From positions 23,511 to 87,510 of the forward strand of contig NZ_JOEI01000026.1 in assembly GCF_000718095.1 (NCBI RefSeq): DNA of 64,000 nucleotides, written 5' to 3'. Positions within the stretch are counted from its first letter, which is position 1. Each line of letters starts with the position of its first letter. Positions 54,145-62,962 of the stretch are shown piece by piece. The position numbers and the translations under genes were made by a program. The stretch is from Streptomyces scopuliridis RB72 (lineage in GTDB: Bacteria > Actinomycetota > Actinomycetes > Streptomycetales > Streptomycetaceae). A model generated the notes under the pieces. That model was not told the origin of the DNA. It saw only the letters and a list, made by a program, of their open reading frames with translations, and made no database searches.

Positions 54145-54660
54145 CGGTGACGGCCGATCCGACCGCTGGAGGCGCGGTGGCCGAGCCTGTCCGTGTGCGC
54201 AGACTGACCGACCAGGAGGGGCAGAAGCTGCCAGCAGATCGTGCGCCGCGGCAGCACCAGTTCGGTGCGCTACCGGCGCGCGATGATGCTGCTGGCCTCC
54301 GCCGACGGGAACCGGGTGCCGGTGATCGCCCAGCTGGTGCGGGCCGACGAGGACACCGTCCGGGACGTGATCCACAAGTTCAACGAGATCGGCCTGCCGA
54401 AACTGTGCTTCACCCCAACCTACGCCTCGTGGGCCAACCCGATCGAAGCTCACTTCGGACCGCTGAGGCAGTTCACCCTCGCCAACTCCCACCACCCCCA
54501 CCACACCGTGCGGACCAGCGCCCCGCACGCCTACCTGCGCCGGCGCAACGCCAACGCCTGCCACCGCCACGTCCTGGTCGCCGAACGCAAGGAACGCGCC
54601 CGCATCCGCAGCGACAAAGGCATCCGGTGGGGCGGACGCCCTTTCCGAAGTGCGGCCTGA
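54145..54660 (+). pseudogene. IS630-family transposase with deleted core
   Basis: The plus strand reads EPVRVRRLTDQEGQKL in one frame, then SSVRYRRAMMLLASADGNRV and ADEDTVRDVIHKFNEIGL (N-terminal HTH), and jumps directly to LCFTPTYASWANPIEAHFGP (the final catalytic Glu), FTLANSHHPHHTV and ERARIRSDKGIRWGGRP. The section with the two catalytic Asps is gone. It begins about 85 bp from the right end of the 780-bp element. Confidence 0.8.
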
Positions 54661-54734
54661 ACAACCCAACCAACCTCTTGGATCACGGCATGGGCGATCG
54701 AGCGGGGGCAGGTGGTCCTGATGCCGGATGGGTC

Positions 54735-55277
54735 TCAACGCCGCGCGTGGCGGATCTTCAACCGTCCGAACCCCATGGTCCCGGAGATCCGGATCCTCGG
54801 CCCGCCGGGGCGGGAGCGCCGCCGGGTCTTGTAGACCGTGTCCTTCCACCCGGTGTGCAGATCGTCGAGGTCGACGATCGCGTCACGAGGAACCGTGATC
54901 TTGGCCCTGCCGGTGCCGAGTTGCAACTCAATGTCAACCACTGGATGCTCGATGACCGCCCGGGACAGATCCAGGTACACCCTTCCGAATGCGGACGCAA
55001 CCTTGAGGATCCGAGGTACCCGCCATGCGCCGCGCCGCTTGATCCGTCCGCTGGCGGCGGCAATCGTGGACGCTGTGCCCGCTTTCTCCTCCGGGAGCGA
55101 GGCCAGAACCGGCACAAGCTCGCTGTGCGTCTTGGCGGTGAGCACCTGGTGGAGGCGTTCGTCCATCTCCTCGTGCGAGATGTGCCCTTCGGCGTAAGCC
55201 TCCTGCACGCGCTGCACGGCCGTGTCCCGGTCGTCTTCGCTGAACAGTGGCGGCGGGTCTTCCGGCAGAGAAGTCAC
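54735..55277 (-). CDS. DUF1707 SHOCT-like protein
   Basis: A 180-aa protein with an N-terminal DUF1707 domain (RDTAVQRVQEAYAEGHISHE, EMDERLHQVLTAKTHSELVP, about residues 16-63), widespread in actinobacteria. The C-terminal half (about 95-180) is a beta-rich domain with VDIELQLGTGRAKITVPRD and ISGTMGFGRLKIRHARR, similar to the cell-wall-active-antibiotic-response-like beta-helix domains found after DUF1707. No membrane segment. AGGGTGAG precedes the GTG at 55277. Function unknown; envelope sensing is a guess. Confidence 0.88.
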   Translation of the reverse strand: MTSLPEDPPPLFSEDDRDTAVQRVQEAYAEGHISHEEMDERLHQVLTAKTHSELVPVLASLPEEKAGTASTIAAASGRIKRRGAWRVPRILKVASAFGRVYLDLSRAVIEHPVVDIELQLGTGRAKITVPRDAIVDLDDLHTGWKDTVYKTRRRSRPGGPRIRISGTMGFGRLKIRHARR

Positions 55278-55359
55278 CGTCTCACCCTAGTGCCGTGCCA
55301 GCGATGTGGACGGGCCAAGGTCTGTAGCGGTCAAGTCATGTGATGGGGCGGCCGATCGT

Positions 55360-55899
55360 TCTTCGAAGCCGGCGTCGAAGGACGACCACACCATGCCCAG
55401 CATCTCCAACTGCGTGGTGCGCTCGTCATCGAGACCACCGGCGTTGTAGTGCCGACGGCAGTCGGCGACCCACTACCCCGAGCGGGAAGTCACCGGGCGA
55501 CCAGTCGTCGGGGGTGCGGAAGCCGTACGGCACGCGCAGGTCCTGGTGCTCGGCGGCGTAGCGCTGGGCGGCCTGGATACCGTGCCGCCAGTGCACGCGC
55601 TCGGGATTGAGGACACGCATCTCGATGAACGAGGCGAGCTGGCGCGCGTCGCGCGGGGCGGAGAACCGCAGCAGCTCATTCGCGGGCCGGCTGACCGGAG
55701 CGGCCACTTCGCCGTCCTGGTCCAGGTCTTCGCCGAAGTCGCCCGCTTGCTCGCGCGGTTGGGGTACGCGGACGGCGGAGCGGCTGGGCTCGGTGAGCAT
55801 CTCGATCCAGGCGTCGTGAGCACGCAGCGCGGTCAGTAGCTGGGCCAGCCCGGTGTGGCCCGACGTACGCCCGCTCTCTCTTCGCGGGTCTGACCCAGA
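55360..55899 (-). pseudogene. Helicase-associated-domain protein fragment
   Basis: The minus strand encodes the C-terminal part of a large DEAD/DEAH helicase-type protein: HTGLAQLLTALRAHDAWIEM, FSAPRDARQLASFIEMRVLN and the helicase-associated repeat ERVHWRHGIQAAQRYAAEHQ then DLRVPYGFRTPDDW. An extra base near 55478 breaks GVWVAD; the right frame continues HYNAGGLDDERTTQLEMLGM then VWSSFDAGFE. The ATPase domains are absent. Such proteins are typical of linear-replicon ends and mobile islands in Streptomyces. Confidence 0.7.
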
Positions 55900-55938
55900 C
55901 CGCCGCTGTCCCCTCTGGACCCGGACGAACTTGTTCAC

Positions 55939-56500
55939 ATGCCGGCGCTGCGCCATCAAGGCCACGTCTTCTTCGGCGACATTGCGCTGCGCTGCCACAA
56001 CCACAAGTCGCGCTGGGCGTATGACGAACGGGACATCCGCCGGGCCGGCCGCGTGTTCGCGCAGCTGCGCCTGGACCTGGATGACATGGCGGAAGTGCAA
56101 CTGCCCGCGTACCACGACGCCGGGGAACGTGATCCGGAGGGCTGGGGCCGTCCCGACTGTCGGCGCCAGCTGGTGTCTTGGATGTTCGGCGAGGCACACC
56201 GCAAGGCCCTGGTGGAGCGCCCATATGAGGAGCGCCGCTTCGAGGAGCGGGACGCCTGGAAGGAGAACGGGGAGAACAGGCTGCCCGGCGGGCTGACATG
56301 GGACGAGTTCGTCGCGGCCGGCAGCAGGTACCGCCACTCGCAGAACATCGCCGGCACCCGGCCGCTCCCGTTGCTGACGCGGATGACTACCTGTGCCGAC
56401 TGTGCGGGGAGAACCAGGCGTCGGTGCGGGACCACTGTCACGCCCACGGCTATTCTCAGGGGGAGTTGGCCCGTCGCGGTGTCGTCGAACTCGGATATGT
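55939..56500 (+). pseudogene. Endonuclease VII-like (HNH-type) protein, frameshifted
   Basis: From the ATG at 55939 one frame reads ALRHQGHVFFGDIALRCHNH, YDERDIRRAGRVFAQLRLDL, RQLVSWMFGEAHRKALVERP and LTWDEFVAAGSRYRHSQNIA. Near 56375 the coding frame shifts to DDYLCRLCGENQASVRDHCH and AHGYSQGEL. The CxxC followed by DHCHxHG is the core of recombination endonuclease VII / HNH-type nucleases, but the second CxxC expected after it is missing, so it is truncated. Back to back with the helicase fragment; both may be leftovers of one mobile or defence module. Confidence 0.5.
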
Positions 56501-56655
56501 GCAGCTCAACGCTGGTGTTGTCGATCCTAAGAGCGCAACAGATGTTGCGCTATCACCGGTCAGAGTGATTGGGCGAGGCAGTGAGCGGAGGTTCGCCGCC
56601 CGGAGGATGCATAGAGGCAGCGGAGGCGCTCAGTTGGCGGTGGCGTGGTCGCGGC

Positions 56656-57654
56656 TCATGACTCCTCCATGTCCGCCACCGGTGAGATCGTTGCACCGGC
56701 CGACAGCAGTCTCTGCGCCAGCGCGCGGCAGCGCCTTCCGAGCTCCGGAGGGTCGAGTATCTCGAAGTCGTGCCCCAGCAGGAGTACGTGCATGAGCACG
56801 GCGTCGAGGCTGGCGGCGCCGCTGAGCACCTCGCAGAGCTCGCTCCCGCGCCGTCGTACGACGGCCGCCGACGCCGGAATCTGCGCGCGCACCGTGTCGG
56901 CCGGCGCGTGCACGAGGAAGCGCGCCTGGTGCGGGTAGACCCGGCTCGCCACGCCCTCCTGCACGTACGTTGCCGCGTCGGGCGCCGCGCGCGGGCGAAA
57001 GCGCCAGGTCCGTGCGGACGCGCCGGTCATCCGGTCGACGCGGAAGCTGCGCCAGTCGTCGCGATCGAGGTCGTAGGCGAGGAGGTACCAGCGCCGGTCG
57101 GAGGCGACCAGGCGGTAGGGCTCGACCCGCCGCCGTCGCACCTCGCTCCCGGACGGGTAGTCGAAGCCGGCCTCTACCTCGTCGCGGCAGGCTCTGGCCA
57201 GTGTCATGAGCACCTCGGGGTCGACCGGCGTGCGGCCTCCGTCAAAGGACTCCACCGAGCCTGAGAGCGCGCGCACCTCGTGCCGCAGCCGGGTGGGCAG
57301 TACCTGGTCGAGCTTGGTCAGTGCCCGGAGCGCGGCGTCGCCGGCGCCGGCGACCGCGCCACCCGCGCCGGCGAGCAGCGAGACCGCGGTGGCGATCGCC
57401 TCCTGGTCGTCGAGAAGCAGCGGCGGCAGGTCCTGCCCCGGACCGAGTTGGTAGCCGCCGCCGACACCCTGGCTGGCATGCACCGGATAGCCGAGCGTGC
57501 GCAGCCGCTCGACATCACGCCGTACCGTGCGCGGCGTGACCCCGAGCCGGTCGGCGAGCTCGGGGCCGGTCCAGACCTGGCGCTGCTGCAGCAGCCCGAG
57601 CAGGGTGAGCACCCGCTCCGTCGTACCCCGCTCGTCACCGCTTGCCACATCCAT
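56656..57654 (-). CDS. WYL-domain transcriptional regulator (DeoR/YafY-like)
   Basis: A 332-aa regulator. HTH: VLTLLGLLQQRQVWTGPELA and RLGVTPRTVRRDVERLRTLG (residues 14-53). The WYL domain starts near residue 145 (VEPYRLVASDRRWYLLAYDL; the motif reads WYL), followed by a WCX-type C-terminus. The ATG at 57654 is chosen because the frame upstream overlaps the operator. A perfect inverted repeat (57675-57697) lies between it and the divergent DinB gene, so it likely controls itself and the DinB-VOC pair. Confidence 0.92.
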   Translation of the reverse strand: MDVASGDERGTTERVLTLLGLLQQRQVWTGPELADRLGVTPRTVRRDVERLRTLGYPVHASQGVGGGYQLGPGQDLPPLLLDDQEAIATAVSLLAGAGGAVAGAGDAALRALTKLDQVLPTRLRHEVRALSGSVESFDGGRTPVDPEVLMTLARACRDEVEAGFDYPSGSEVRRRRVEPYRLVASDRRWYLLAYDLDRDDWRSFRVDRMTGASARTWRFRPRAAPDAATYVQEGVASRVYPHQARFLVHAPADTVRAQIPASAAVVRRRGSELCEVLSGAASLDAVLMHVLLLGHDFEILDPPELGRRCRALAQRLLSAGATISPVADMEES

Positions 57655-57674
57655 GTCGCCCACCCTGCCAGAGA

Positions 57675-57697
57675 TAGCGGACCGATCCTGTCCGCTA
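57675..57697. promoter_or_regulatory. Inverted repeat between WYL and DinB genes
   Basis: TAGCGGAC (57675-57682), 7-nt spacer, GTCCGCTA (57690-57697), a perfect 8-7-8 repeat in a 62-bp divergent gap, 19 bp before the DinB start. Probable site for the WYL regulator. Confidence 0.75.
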
Positions 57698-57716
57698 GCG
57701 GTGTCAGGGTGACTCC

Positions 57717-58304
57717 ATGGACGCAAACGAACCCGACTTGAACCGGACGCTGCGCGAGCAGTGGGAGTTCCACTGGAACCACCAGGTCCGAGCCCGGCTG
57801 GAGGGCCTGACCGACGACGAGTACTTCTGGGCGCCGGTGCCGGACGCCTGGAGCGTGCGGCCGCGCGGCAGCTCGACGGCGCCCGTGCAGTTCGGTGCCG
57901 GGGACTTCACGCTGGACTACACCTCCCCCCAGCCGGTCCCCGCGGCCTTCACCACGATCGCCTGGCGACTCGGTCACGTCATCGTCGGCGTGCTCGCCGC
58001 GCGCAACGCGGCGCACTTCGGCGCGCCGGTGGCGTCGTACGAGACCTGGGAGTACGCCGGCAGCGCGGCCACGGCGCTCGACCAGCTCAAGGCCCAGCTC
58101 GACGTCTGGCTGGCCGGGGTGCGCGGCCTCGGCGACGCCGGGCTCCGGGTCCCGGTCGGAGCGAAGGAGCCCTTCCCCGAGATGCCCATGGCCGATCTGG
58201 TGCTGCACATCCACCGCGAGCTGATCCACCACCTGTCCGAGGTCTGCCTGCTGCGCGACCTCTACCTGCACACGAAACCCGCTACGAACGGAGCAACCCG
58301 ATGA
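57717..58304 (+). CDS. DinB-family protein
   Basis: A 195-aa four-helix DinB/YfiT-type protein. Metal ligands are apparent in AWRLGHVIVG (first His) and HIHRELIHHLSEV (paired His). Members are thiol-dependent S-transferases (bacillithiol or mycothiol) or damage-inducible proteins; in actinobacteria a mycothiol role is plausible but unproven. The ATG at 57717 is close to the operator and has no strong ribosome site. Its stop overlaps the next start (ATGA), so the VOC gene is translationally coupled. Confidence 0.9.
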   Translation: MDANEPDLNRTLREQWEFHWNHQVRARLEGLTDDEYFWAPVPDAWSVRPRGSSTAPVQFGAGDFTLDYTSPQPVPAAFTTIAWRLGHVIVGVLAARNAAHFGAPVASYETWEYAGSAATALDQLKAQLDVWLAGVRGLGDAGLRVPVGAKEPFPEMPMADLVLHIHRELIHHLSEVCLLRDLYLHTKPATNGATR

Positions 58305-58762
58305 GCCGCCACATCCAGGTCACCATCGACGCCCACGACCCGCGGGCACTGTCGTCCTTCTGGCGCGACGTACTGGGCTACGTTCACCCGGGTCCGCCCG
58401 GAGTCGACCTGCCCGAGGACGCCGACCCGCTGGCCGCTTGGGACGACTTCCTCGCGCGAGTCGGCGTACCGGAGGAACAGCGCAACACGAGATCGGCCAT
58501 CGAAGACCCGGACGGGCACGGCCCACGGCTGTTCTTCCAGCAGGTACCGGAGGACAAGGTCGCCAAGAACCGCGTCCACCTCGACGTCCGCGCGGCTCCC
58601 GGACTGCAGGGAGAGGAGAGGATGGCGGCGCTGGAGGTTGAGTGCGACCGGCTCGTCGCGCTGGGAGCGACGCGGGCACGTCGCTACGAGCCCGCTCCGC
58701 CGATGGGCGCCGGCTTCATCGTGATGACCGACCCGGAGGGCAACGAGTTCTGCCTGGACTGA
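58301..58762 (+). CDS. VOC-family glyoxalase-like protein
   Basis: A 153-aa vicinal-oxygen-chelate protein with two beta-alpha-beta-beta-beta modules. The first has HIQVTIDAHDPRALSSFWRD, the second KNRVHLDVRAAPGL, and the end is VMTDPEGNEFCLD, the standard C-terminal glyoxalase-like signature with the metal Glu. Coupled by a 4-nt overlap to the DinB gene. A thiol-transferase plus VOC pair suggests detoxification of an electrophile sensed by the WYL protein. Substrate unknown. Confidence 0.9.
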   Translation: MSRHIQVTIDAHDPRALSSFWRDVLGYVHPGPPGVDLPEDADPLAAWDDFLARVGVPEEQRNTRSAIEDPDGHGPRLFFQQVPEDKVAKNRVHLDVRAAPGLQGEERMAALEVECDRLVALGATRARRYEPAPPMGAGFIVMTDPEGNEFCLD

Positions 58763-58832
58763 CGCAGCTCAGCTGTAGTCGCTCCCACCCATAGACGGCG
58801 TTGGGGACCAGCGGTACAGCCGTTGGTGCTAA

Positions 58833-59422
58833 GACCGTGTCCTATGTGGTGAGTTTGCGGCGGTGTTTGTAGCAGCAGAGTGTGGCGGCGAGGCCGAGGA
58901 AGGCCGGGTAGTTGCGGGGTTGGCGTTCGTAGCGGTGGTTGAGTCTGCGGTAGCCGGTCAGCCACGGCATGGTCCGTTCGATGCCCCATCCGCGGCGGCC
59001 TGATCGCTCGCTGGATTCGATGCCTTTGCGGGCGATGTGGACGCCGATGCGTTTGCCGCGGGGCCATCGTCGCAGGTCGGGCTGGTCGTGTGCTTTGTCG
59101 GCGTGGAGTTTGCGAGGCTTGTAGTTCCAGCCGTGCCACACACCAGCCCTCGACCAGATCACGAACCGCCCGTGAGCCGTCGACTTCGATATCCCGAAGC
59201 ACGGCGGCAGAGCCCGCCAGGCACACCCGCTCACCAGCACATAGATGATCGCGGCGAACAGCGTCTCATCAGGCGTGTCCTGCGTACCGCCACCCTGCGG
59301 CCGGACTCTCGACGCAGGAATCAACGGCTCAGCGATCTCCCACAAGCCGTCCGGAACAATCCAACTCCACGTACCCCGCCCCATACACAGCCCGACGAGC
59401 CATCTCCACATAGGACACGGTC
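58833..59422 (-). mobile_element. Miniature IS5 derivative with intact ends
   Basis: Perfect 17-bp inverted repeats GACCGTGTCCTATGTGG at 58833-58849 and its complement at 59406-59422 bound a 590-bp element. Inside, the transposase has its N-terminus (WSWIVPDGLWEIAEPLIPAS, AIIYVLVSGCAWRALPP, HGRFVIWSRAGVW) joined in frame to its C-terminus (NYKPRKLHADKAHDQPDLRR, RKGIESSERSGRRGWGIERT with the catalytic Glu). The section with the catalytic Asps is deleted. It cannot move itself but could be mobilised by a full-length relative. Confidence 0.88.
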
Positions 59423-59424
59423 CA

Positions 59425-59535
59425 AGGCTTTCGCCGAGCTCAAGGCCGCGGGGATGAACGGCATATATCTCACTGCCCAGGCTCTCCACCAGACGGCGTT
59501 GCTCGTCTCCGTGCTGCTGATCATCGTGGTGTGAC
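59425..59535 (+). other. C-terminal gene fragment next to IS5 derivative
   Basis: The frame KAFAELKAAGMNGIYLTAQA then LHQTALLVSVLLIIVV ends at a TGA. It looks like the tail of a protein with a C-terminal membrane helix, interrupted by the element on its left. The N-terminal part is not found to the left of the element. Family not recognised. Confidence 0.35.
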
Positions 59536-59728
59536 ATAAGCGGCGGGGCAGGGGGACGACGCCTTGAGCTTGTTGTTTAACGTCCGCCGATCTGTCTCAG
59601 CGAAGGCTGAGCGATTCTCACCAAAGGTTAGGGGGACTGCTCTGGTCCGATTCGCTCGTCGGCTCGCGTTCACAGCGAGCGGTGGAAAAGCGGTGGACAA
59701 AGATCGCGCGAGCGGCACACTGACCCGT

Positions 59729-60625
59729 GTGAAACGACTGCTGGTGGATGTGGAGAGCGTCACTACGCGATTGGTACGTCGATTCGGTCCCCAGGTTGCC
59801 GAATGGTGCGCTGACACGCCGGATCTCATCGCGCGGCTGACGTCCCAGTGGGGACTTTCGCTCGGTGAGTCCCTCCCGGACGGTGCTTCGTCGGTCGCGT
59901 TGCGGTGCCGTTGGCCCGACGGCACGCCCGCGGTGTTGAAGATCAGTCCGGAGCGGGCCCTTATGGCCGAACAGGTCGAAATGCTGGGGTGGTTCTCCGC
60001 CTCGGGCCGGGTGCCCTCTGTGCTGGCCGTCGACGAGGAGGCAGGCGCAATGGTGCTGGAGGAGATCGTGCCCGGAACGCCGGCGGAGGACATGCCCGCC
60101 GCTCCGCTTCCGGGACAGTGGTCGGAGCTGCTCGCCGCCTTGCACGGGGCCGCTCCGCCTCCGCTGCCGACGCGCGTGCTGCGTGGGCGGTGCGAGGAGG
60201 CCTTCGCCCGGGTCGGCAGGCGGCTGTCCGAGCCTACGATCAGTGCACAGATGGATGTCACCGCGTGGGACAGGGCCATCCAGCGGTGCGAGCGGCTGCT
60301 GGACACGGAAGCGACAACCGTGTTGCTCCACGGTGACCTGCACCTGGGCAACGTCCTCGACGGCGGCGCGGAGCGCGGCCTCATGGCCATCGACCCGAAA
60401 GCCTGCGTCGGTGATCCGTGCTTCGACGCTGTGGACTACGTCGTAGCCGGCGCCGGGCTGGAGGGCGTCGAGACCCGCTGCGCGCGCGTGGCAACGGCGT
60501 GCGGACTCGATGGCGACCGGCTCCTCGCCTGGAGCCAGGTGATCGCACCGTTCGCGGCCATCGCCCACCTCGGTAGCGGTGGTGAGAAGCCGGTGATCGA
60601 TGAACTGCTCGCGTTGACCCAGTGA
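59729..60625 (+). CDS. Aminoglycoside/hydroxyurea-type phosphotransferase
   Basis: A 298-aa kinase of the APH(6)/hydroxyurea-phosphotransferase family. ATP-binding lysine in PAVLKISPER, the Brenner catalytic motif VLLHGDLHLGNVLDGG (Asp and Asn) and the metal Asp in MAIDPKACVGDPCFD. Length matches streptomycin 6-kinases (about 300 aa), but substrate cannot be assigned. Upstream frame to 59564 is open, but homology begins with VKRLLVDVESVTTRLVRRFG at the GTG at 59729; there is no ribosome site, so it may be leaderless. A GTG at 59744 is an alternative. Confidence 0.88.
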   Translation: MKRLLVDVESVTTRLVRRFGPQVAEWCADTPDLIARLTSQWGLSLGESLPDGASSVALRCRWPDGTPAVLKISPERALMAEQVEMLGWFSASGRVPSVLAVDEEAGAMVLEEIVPGTPAEDMPAAPLPGQWSELLAALHGAAPPPLPTRVLRGRCEEAFARVGRRLSEPTISAQMDVTAWDRAIQRCERLLDTEATTVLLHGDLHLGNVLDGGAERGLMAIDPKACVGDPCFDAVDYVVAGAGLEGVETRCARVATACGLDGDRLLAWSQVIAPFAAIAHLGSGGEKPVIDELLALTQ

Positions 60626-60805
60626 GCACACCCGGTATTCCCGATCGCCTCGTGCCCCCGCGCTCCGCTGGGGGCGGCGGACGGTCGAGCGCGATGGCCA
60701 GTCGGGTGTCCGTCGGCCGGTGGTGGCTGGTGTGACAGTGGTGGTGCGGCCTTGGTGTGATCATGTGCGTTGTCGAGACGCTGTTGATCATGCCAGGCCG
60801 CGAGG

Positions 60806-62268
60806 GTGAGTCTGCTGCACGACGCTGTCCGCGTCGAGTCCCTGACCGTGTTGTCCCGGTTCCGGACTGACTTCTACGACTGCCTGACCGCCCGCCCCGA
60901 CGCCCTGTTCGAGCTGACGGACGCGGTGCTGTGCACGGATGGGCCGGTGCGGTCGCTGGTCGAGCTGGCTCTCGCTCCGGAACACCGCCGTGGCCACGGA
61001 TCTCTCTACGGCGGGTTGAACCAAGGCCGGATCGACGTGGGCCGACTGCGCCGGGCGCTGGCCGGGCTGCGGCTGCCGAAGGCGGCAGACGGCCGGCTGG
61101 TCCTGGCGGTGGACGTCTCGCCGTGGCTGCGGCCGGACGCCGCCACGGTCCAGGACCGCTCGTTCTGCCACACCTACGGCCGTGGCGAGGCCAAGCATCA
61201 GATGATGCCCGGCTGGCCGTAGTCGATCGTGGCCGCGTTGGAGACCGGCCGCACCTCCTGGACCGCGGTCCTGGACGCGGTCCGCCTCCAGCCCGGAGCC
61301 GACCTGGCCGCGCTCACCACCGTGCAGATCCGCGAGGTGGTCGAGCGTCTGATCGAGGCCGGGCAGTGGACGGAGGGCGACCCGCAGATCCTGGTCGTGC
61401 TGGACTACGGATACGAAGCCCCGCGCATCGCTCACCTCTTGGCTGGCCTGCCGGTGCAGATCCTCGGTCGGCTCCGCTCCGACCGCGTGATGCGCCGGCC
61501 GACACCGCCACGGGTCTACGATGCCAAGGGCGGCCGACCGCCCAAGCACGGCGGCGAGTTCGTCTTCGGCGACCCCGTCACCTGGGGAATCGAGCAGGCC
61601 ATCACGGTCACCGGCATCCGCCTCTACGGGAAGGCGACCGCGCAGGCGTGGGACCGGCTGCACCCCAGGCTGACCCGGCGGGCCGCCTGGCTCGACCACG
61701 ACGGACCGTTACCCCTCATCGAGGGCACCGTGATCCGTCTGGCCGTCGAGCACCTGCCCTCCGACGGGGTCAACAAGCCGGTCTGGCTGTGGTGGTCGGG
61801 CACCGGCGCCACCACGGCGGACGTCGACCGATGCTGGCAGTCCTTCCTCCGCCGCTCGACCTCGAACACACCTTCCGCGTGCTGAAGCAGACCCTCGGCT
61901 GGACCAGACCACGGCTTCGCACGTCGGCCGCGGCGGACCGCTGGACCTGGCTGGTGATCGCCGCCCACACCCAGCTCCGGCTCGCCCGCCCGCTGGCCAC
62001 CGATCTCCGTCGGCCGTGGGAAAAGCCGGTCCAGCCGGGCAAGCTCACCCCCGCACGGGTCCGACGCGGGTTCAGGAACCTCCGCACGACAGCGGGTTCT
62101 CCAGCCGGTGCACCGAAACCCACCCGCCCCGGCCCCGGACGCCCGCCCGGCTCGAAGAACCGTCGCCCCGCCACCCGCCACGACGTGGGCAGAATCCTCG
62201 CCACCGGCCAGGCATACGCCCGTCCCGCTCACCACAAGGTCGGCACCAAACCCCGGCGAATCAGTTAA
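60806..62268 (+). pseudogene. Transposase with one stop and one frameshift
   Basis: An otherwise full-length (about 485 aa) Streptomyces transposase of the type annotated NF041680. From the GTG at 60806: SLLHDAVRVESLTVLSRFRT, DALFELTDAVLCTDGPV, LAVDVSPWLRPDAATVQDRS. A TAG at 61220 replaces the Tyr codon in GWPYSIVAALE. ILVVLDYGYEAPRIAHLLAG and GRLRSDRVMRRPTPP follow. A one-base loss near 61850 breaks RRFDLEHTF; the correct frame continues HTFRVLKQTLGWTRPRL to ARPAHHKVGTKPRRIS. Two lesions only, so a recently inactivated copy. Confidence 0.8.
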
Positions 62269-62386
62269 AGAACAAGTTGAGCACCTGTTTTCGAAGCCCT
62301 GGCAGGTCTGAGAAGCCGTATCTCAACCGAACGTGATCCCTTGATTTCTGCTGGTCAGGCATTATTTCGCTCGGGTTGAGGGAGGC

Positions 62387-62962
62387 ATGGCGACGTCTTG
62401 TGTCCGCTTCATGACCGAGGGGTGCGCGGTGGCGTCGGTGCTGGGAATGCTGGAGGAGCGGGAGGCGGCTGCCCGCGTGCGGGTGGAGGGCTTGCGGGAG
62501 GAAGTCGCCCGGTTGGCTGAGGTGTTGGAGGCCGCGGAGATCGAGCTGGATCGGCGGGTGATCGCGCGGGAGGAACTGGTCGAGGCCCTGGCAGTCTCTG
62601 CGGCGGAGTCCACTGCCGTGACCACGAACGAGGCGGCGGAGGAAGCGGCGCCGTCGCTCGCGCCGGTGCCGGGCTCGACGGTGCCGCCCTGGCGGGAAGG
62701 GCTGCCGGTGACGGTTCTGGCGCCGGACTATCAGCGGATTCTGGGCGTGCTGGAACAGCAGCGATCCACGGGTCACGGGCCGCTTCGGGCCAAGGAGATC
62801 GCGGTGGAGCTGGGTCTTGGGGCGACGCCGGCGAAGGTCGAGGGGTTGCGGTCGAAAGCCCGGCGCCTGGCGGAGCGCGGGTGGCTCCTCCTGGAGGCGT
62901 CGGGGGCATTCAGTGCCGGCCGGCGGCCTGTGGCCGCGCCAGACGCCGGCTCATCCGCGTGA
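62387..62962 (+). CDS. Coiled-coil/winged-helix protein linked to transposase
   Basis: A 191-aa protein. An acidic coiled coil fills residues 20-75 (LEEREAAARVRVEGLREEVA and the following heptads), then a linker, then a C-terminal winged-helix-like domain (RAKEIAVELGLGATPAKVEG, ARRLAERGWLLLEASG). This arrangement recurs in Streptomyces near transposases, possibly as an accessory DNA-binding protein. GGGAGG precedes the ATG at 62387; ATG 62411 is possible. The last 17 residues are read from IS5 sequence, so the native C-terminus was cut by that insertion. Confidence 0.7.
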   Translation: MATSCVRFMTEGCAVASVLGMLEEREAAARVRVEGLREEVARLAEVLEAAEIELDRRVIAREELVEALAVSAAESTAVTTNEAAEEAAPSLAPVPGSTVPPWREGLPVTVLAPDYQRILGVLEQQRSTGHGPLRAKEIAVELGLGATPAKVEGLRSKARRLAERGWLLLEASGAFSAGRRPVAAPDAGSSA

